DNA of 8,362 nucleotides from DATHRK01 sp035513295 (GTDB lineage Bacteria > Gemmatimonadota > Gemmatimonadetes > Longimicrobiales > RSA9). The stretch spans positions 1-8,362 of the forward strand of contig DATKCH010000015.1 in the NCBI GenBank assembly GCA_035513295.1. Reading direction: 5' to 3'. Within the stretch, counting starts at the first letter, position 1, and the number at the start of each line of letters is the position of its first letter. Positions 5,458 through 8,362 of this stretch are shown piece after piece. The notes beneath the pieces are model-generated. The model saw nothing but the letters and a program-made list of their open reading frames with translations, did no database searches and was not told the DNA's origin. A program made the translations under genes and the position numbers.

Positions 5458-8345
5458 CGGGTCAGAGCGTACACGATGACGTTCACGCCGAAGCGCGTGT
5501 CGTCGATCGCGTTGAAGCGCTTGTTGACGGCGTGATAATTCCACTGCGAGGCGTAGTCCTTGTTCGAATACAGGACCCCGATGCGCCCACCCACGAAGAC
5601 CGCCTGGAGCGCCTCGTGGACGAGCCCGTCGCCCCAGCCGTTCAACTCGTGTGTGGTGGTCGGAGGTCCGTCCGGAAACGTGAAGAAGGCCCGGTACAGC
5701 TCGTGGTCGCCGGGCAGCTCGACGAGCGCCCCGGGCCCGAACAGCCGTTCCAGCTCCCCGACCACGGTGCGGTGGAAGGCGGCGTCGATGTCGTGGTTGT
5801 GGTCGTCGACGAACAGCAATCCGCCGCGCTCCACCCAGGCCTTCAGGTTGGCGCTCTCGGCGGCCGTGAAATGAACCGGGAGGTGGCCCGTGAGGAACAG
5901 AAACGGGTAGCGGAACACCTCGCGCGAAGACAGGTCCACGGCGACCGGCTCGGGGTCGACCGGGATCGCTGTGTACTGCGCCACCGAGTGGGTGAGGTTC
6001 GCCGGGACCAGCGGGGCGGAATCCCAGTCGCCCGAGGCGTAGCGCGCGGTGGCGAATACGAACGGTTCCACGCGCGCGCCCTCGCCGGAGGGCGCGGCGC
6101 CGGTCCCGGAGGCCGCGAGCGCGTCGTGGTAGGCCGGGGCCGCACCGGCGGGCGGCGTCGGCGCCGTGCCGGCGCGCGGCGCAAGCGCGAGCACGCGCAG
6201 CGCCTCCCCGAGCAGGCGCCTTCCGCGCGCCCCTTCCCCCGCACGCGCGGCGTCCGCGGCGCGGCTGGCGAGCGCGCCGGCGCGGGCGTCGATGCCCGGG
6301 TCCGCGAACAGCTCCGCCGCGAGCGCGGAGGCCCTCAGGCTCGCGCGCTCCGGGGGCAGCGCCGGCCACGCGCGGATCGCCGTCTCGATCGCGGCGGCGA
6401 GCGAGGGCGCGCGGTCGCCGCCGTTCCCGCCGGCGCGCGCACCGGGGCGCACGCCCTCCAGGTCGCCGGTGCCGCGCGCCCCGGCCACGTCCACCGGCGG
6501 TACGGTGACGCGCCCGCGCGCGAACACGCGCTCGCCCGCGCGGATCTTCTGCAGCAGGTCGAGCGCGCGGTTCTGCGGGGGCAGGGAAGCGGCCGCGGCC
6601 GCCTGGCGCAGTTCGCGCTCCGCCTCCCACATCTCGTTGTAGGCGCCGAGGAGGTCCCGGTTGATGGACAGGATCGCGCTCTCGTCGTGGCGGTGCGCCG
6701 TCTCCTCGGGGTCTCCCGTCCCGGTCGCGCGGCTCGCCGCCTCGAGCACGTCCTCGGGGTCCAGCGGGTCCGGCGCGTCTCCCTCGTGGTCGTGCTCCGA
6801 ATCGGCGGGGTCGCCGCCGAACACGTCCTCGGGAGAGGCGAAGGGGTCCCCGCCGGCCTCCTCCGACCCGTCCCCGACGCGGGAGAAGATGATCTCGCCC
6901 AGGCGGCTCCGGAGCCGGGCCTGCTCTTCGGCGATCTCCCGGGCCTCGCGCGCGAGCTCTTCCGGCGGCGGCCGGCGCTCGATGAGCCTCTCGGTGAGCA
7001 CGATCAGCATGCGCTGGCTCAGGATGGGATTGGCGCCGGCCTCGGCGGGCAGCGTCAGGACGGCGTCGACCAGCGCCTCCTCGTCGGCGCGGGCGATGCG
7101 CAGCGTGCGCGTCTCCGATGTCCCCTCGCCGGGGCCCGAGATCGCGTTCCCGTCGCGCGCGACGGCGCGCAGGTGGAGCACGTCTCCCGGCCCCAGATCG
7201 AGCCCGCCGAGGTCCACGCTCGCGCTCGCGGAACGTTCGCGCGCGGGGCCGACGACCCGGGTCCACGGCAGGACGCCTTCGTCGAACGCGTACGACTCGC
7301 CGCTTCCGCGCGAGCGGATCCAGCGCAGCTCGAACGCGGCCACCGCGAGATCGTCGCGGGCCCGAGCGCGCACGTCCAGCGTGCCGCGGCCCTCGGCCAG
7401 CGTCATGTCGCGGTCGGGCGCCTCGAGGGTCACGCGGGGCGCGGAGTCGGGCACGGGAAGCAGCGGGAGCAGGCGGCGCTCCAGCACGCGGTCCGCGCTG
7501 CGGAGCTCGAGCTCGAGCGCGCGATCCGCCGACGCGAGGCGCCACGCGAAACGCTCCGTCGCCGCGCCGGCCGTGCCTTCGTCCGCTCCGGCGGGGCCCC
7601 GGTCGATGCCGGCGCCCCCGATGACGCGCGCGCGCAGTTCGGCGTCGCCGCGCACCTCCACGGCGACGTCGACGACGCTGCCGGCCAGCGCCCGCACCGG
7701 CACGGAACCGTCTCCTTGCGCCGTCCCGGTTCCGGCGTACGCCGGAGGGGTGGCGCGCCAGCTTACCTCGCCGATCGCGGGCCGCGAGCCCGCGGCCGCG
7801 CCGGCCGCGGCGCGGCCGGCAGATGGCGATGCGGGCGCTTCGCCGCCGGCTCCCGACCAGCGCTCGAGGACGGCCCCGGGGCCCCCCTCCGCCGACACGA
7901 GCGCCGCCACGACGGCCAGCGCGGCGGCGCTAGCGAGCGCGGGCCGGCGGATGCGCCAGGGCGCGACGTCGTCCGCGCGCACGGCGGCGAGGCGTGGACC
8001 GGCCTCCGCGGCGAAGGCCGCGGCGAGCGGCGAGTCCGCGCGCGCGGAAAGCGCGGTCGTGAGCCTCTGCCCGAGCGCGGCGCGCTCCTCGGCCAGCCGC
8101 GCGAACGCGGCGCGAGGCCGCGGGCGGACGGCGCCCGCGAGGCCCTCGCCGGCGAAGTACAGGAACGCGAACAGCGGAGCCGCCACGAGGATCGGGAGGA
8201 GGGAGTGGGGGAGGCCGGCCGCGGCATCCAGGACCAGGAGCGCCGCCGCCGCCGCCGCCCCCCAGCCGACCGCGCGCACGGCCGCCCGCGCGGCACCCCG
8301 GCGCCGGTACGCGACCCGGACCGCGTCGACGAGCGCCGCCGCCAC
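5454..8345 (-). CDS. DUF4175-like membrane protein fused to a C-terminal DUF4159 domain
   Basis: 963 residues from the GTG at 8345. Predicted membrane helices lie at about 27-43, 48-66 and 136-151; basic residues around 14-16 and 74-78 suggest N-terminus in, so everything after about 152 should be periplasmic. DUF4175-like signs are TPPAYAG at 199-205, ARDDLAVAAFELRW at 329-342, LSQRMLIVLTERL at 442-454 and a charged helix at 461-485 that may form a coiled coil. An acidic, His-containing linker spans about 491-556. From about 760 to the end is a complete DUF4159 domain: FATARYASGDWDS at 764-776, FRYPFLFLTGHLPV at 811-824, FVDDHNHDIDAAFHR at 845-859, HELNGWGD at 899-906 and GVLYSNKDYASQWNYHA at 923-939. 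I find no cysteine in the protein. The function is unknown; such proteins accompany MoxR/DUF58/BatA clusters. The frame remains open from 8345 to the right edge with no good ribosome site, so the true start may lie outside. Confidence 0.9.
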   Translation of the reverse strand: MAAALVDAVRVAYRRRGAARAAVRAVGWGAAAAAALLVLDAAAGLPHSLLPILVAAPLFAFLYFAGEGLAGAVRPRPRAAFARLAEERAALGQRLTTALSARADSPLAAAFAAEAGPRLAAVRADDVAPWRIRRPALASAAALAVVAALVSAEGGPGAVLERWSGAGGEAPASPSAGRAAAGAAAGSRPAIGEVSWRATPPAYAGTGTAQGDGSVPVRALAGSVVDVAVEVRGDAELRARVIGGAGIDRGPAGADEGTAGAATERFAWRLASADRALELELRSADRVLERRLLPLLPVPDSAPRVTLEAPDRDMTLAEGRGTLDVRARARDDLAVAAFELRWIRSRGSGESYAFDEGVLPWTRVVGPARERSASASVDLGGLDLGPGDVLHLRAVARDGNAISGPGEGTSETRTLRIARADEEALVDAVLTLPAEAGANPILSQRMLIVLTERLIERRPPPEELAREAREIAEEQARLRSRLGEIIFSRVGDGSEEAGGDPFASPEDVFGGDPADSEHDHEGDAPDPLDPEDVLEAASRATGTGDPEETAHRHDESAILSINRDLLGAYNEMWEAERELRQAAAAASLPPQNRALDLLQKIRAGERVFARGRVTVPPVDVAGARGTGDLEGVRPGARAGGNGGDRAPSLAAAIETAIRAWPALPPERASLRASALAAELFADPGIDARAGALASRAADAARAGEGARGRRLLGEALRVLALAPRAGTAPTPPAGAAPAYHDALAASGTGAAPSGEGARVEPFVFATARYASGDWDSAPLVPANLTHSVAQYTAIPVDPEPVAVDLSSREVFRYPFLFLTGHLPVHFTAAESANLKAWVERGGLLFVDDHNHDIDAAFHRTVVGELERLFGPGALVELPGDHELYRAFFTFPDGPPTTTHELNGWGDGLVHEALQAVFVGGRIGVLYSNKDYASQWNYHAVNKRFNAIDDTRFGVNVIVYALTR

Positions 8346-8362
8346 GGCTCGCGTGCTCTCGA

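Noticed and set aside
3877..7545. A single 1222-codon minus-strand frame that could suggest a larger fusion with the GATase-like gene
   Set aside because: Its first 696 codons lie in a different frame over the DUF4175-DUF4159 gene and are Arg/Gly-rich nonsense. The signal peptide after ATG 5457 and the ATGA overlap mark the real start.
8182..8345. Window-edge start of the DUF4175-DUF4159 gene taken as certain
   Set aside because: The GTG at 8345 has no clear ribosome site and the frame stays open to 8362, so an upstream start outside the window is equally possible.

Overview
The window is very GC-rich DNA (roughly 70% or more by eye) in which every gene I can support is on the minus strand. 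Transcription therefore runs from about 8362 down to 1. It looks like part of a bacterial chromosome. The gene set (a DUF4175-type membrane protein, DUF4159, a glutamine-amidotransferase-like membrane protein and Tat-exported TldD/PmbA proteins) together with the GC content suggests an uncultured Gemmatimonadota or a similar high-GC Gram-negative lineage. That is inference only: there is no rRNA or marker gene here. I see no tRNA, rRNA, CRISPR array, insertion sequence, phage gene or attachment site.

Layout in order of transcription. (1) 8345-5454: a large membrane-anchored protein with a DUF4175-like N-terminal region and a full DUF4159 domain at its C-terminus. Its true start may lie just beyond the right edge. 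(2) 5457-3877: a protein with a signal peptide, a degenerate glutamine-amidotransferase-like domain and a C-terminal membrane helix. It overlaps gene 1 by the four bases ATGA. (3) A 196-base non-coding gap (3681-3876) with GC-rich inverted repeats. (4) 3680-2055 and (5) 1975-347: two tandem TldD-type metallopeptidase paralogues, both with twin-arginine signals and both with a HExxxH motif. (6) 350 to beyond base 1: the N-terminal 116 residues of a TldE/PmbA-like partner, again overlapping its upstream gene by ATGA. This last gene is cut by the left edge.

How they may work together: the topology predicted for gene 1 and the signals on genes 2, 4 and 5 place most of this machinery outside the cytoplasmic membrane. 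DUF4159 and DUF4175-like proteins commonly accompany MoxR AAA+ ATPase/DUF58/BatA (VWA) clusters, so I expect those genes to the right of 8362. The working hypothesis is an envelope complex (genes 1 and 2, non-catalytic scaffold-like domains) linked to an exported TldD-TldD-TldE peptidase set that processes or degrades a peptide or protein in the periplasm. The most unusual points are the DUF4175-DUF4159 fusion, the duplicated Tat-exported TldD with a cysteine-to-serine change in one copy, and a TldE-like partner with no export signal of its own.
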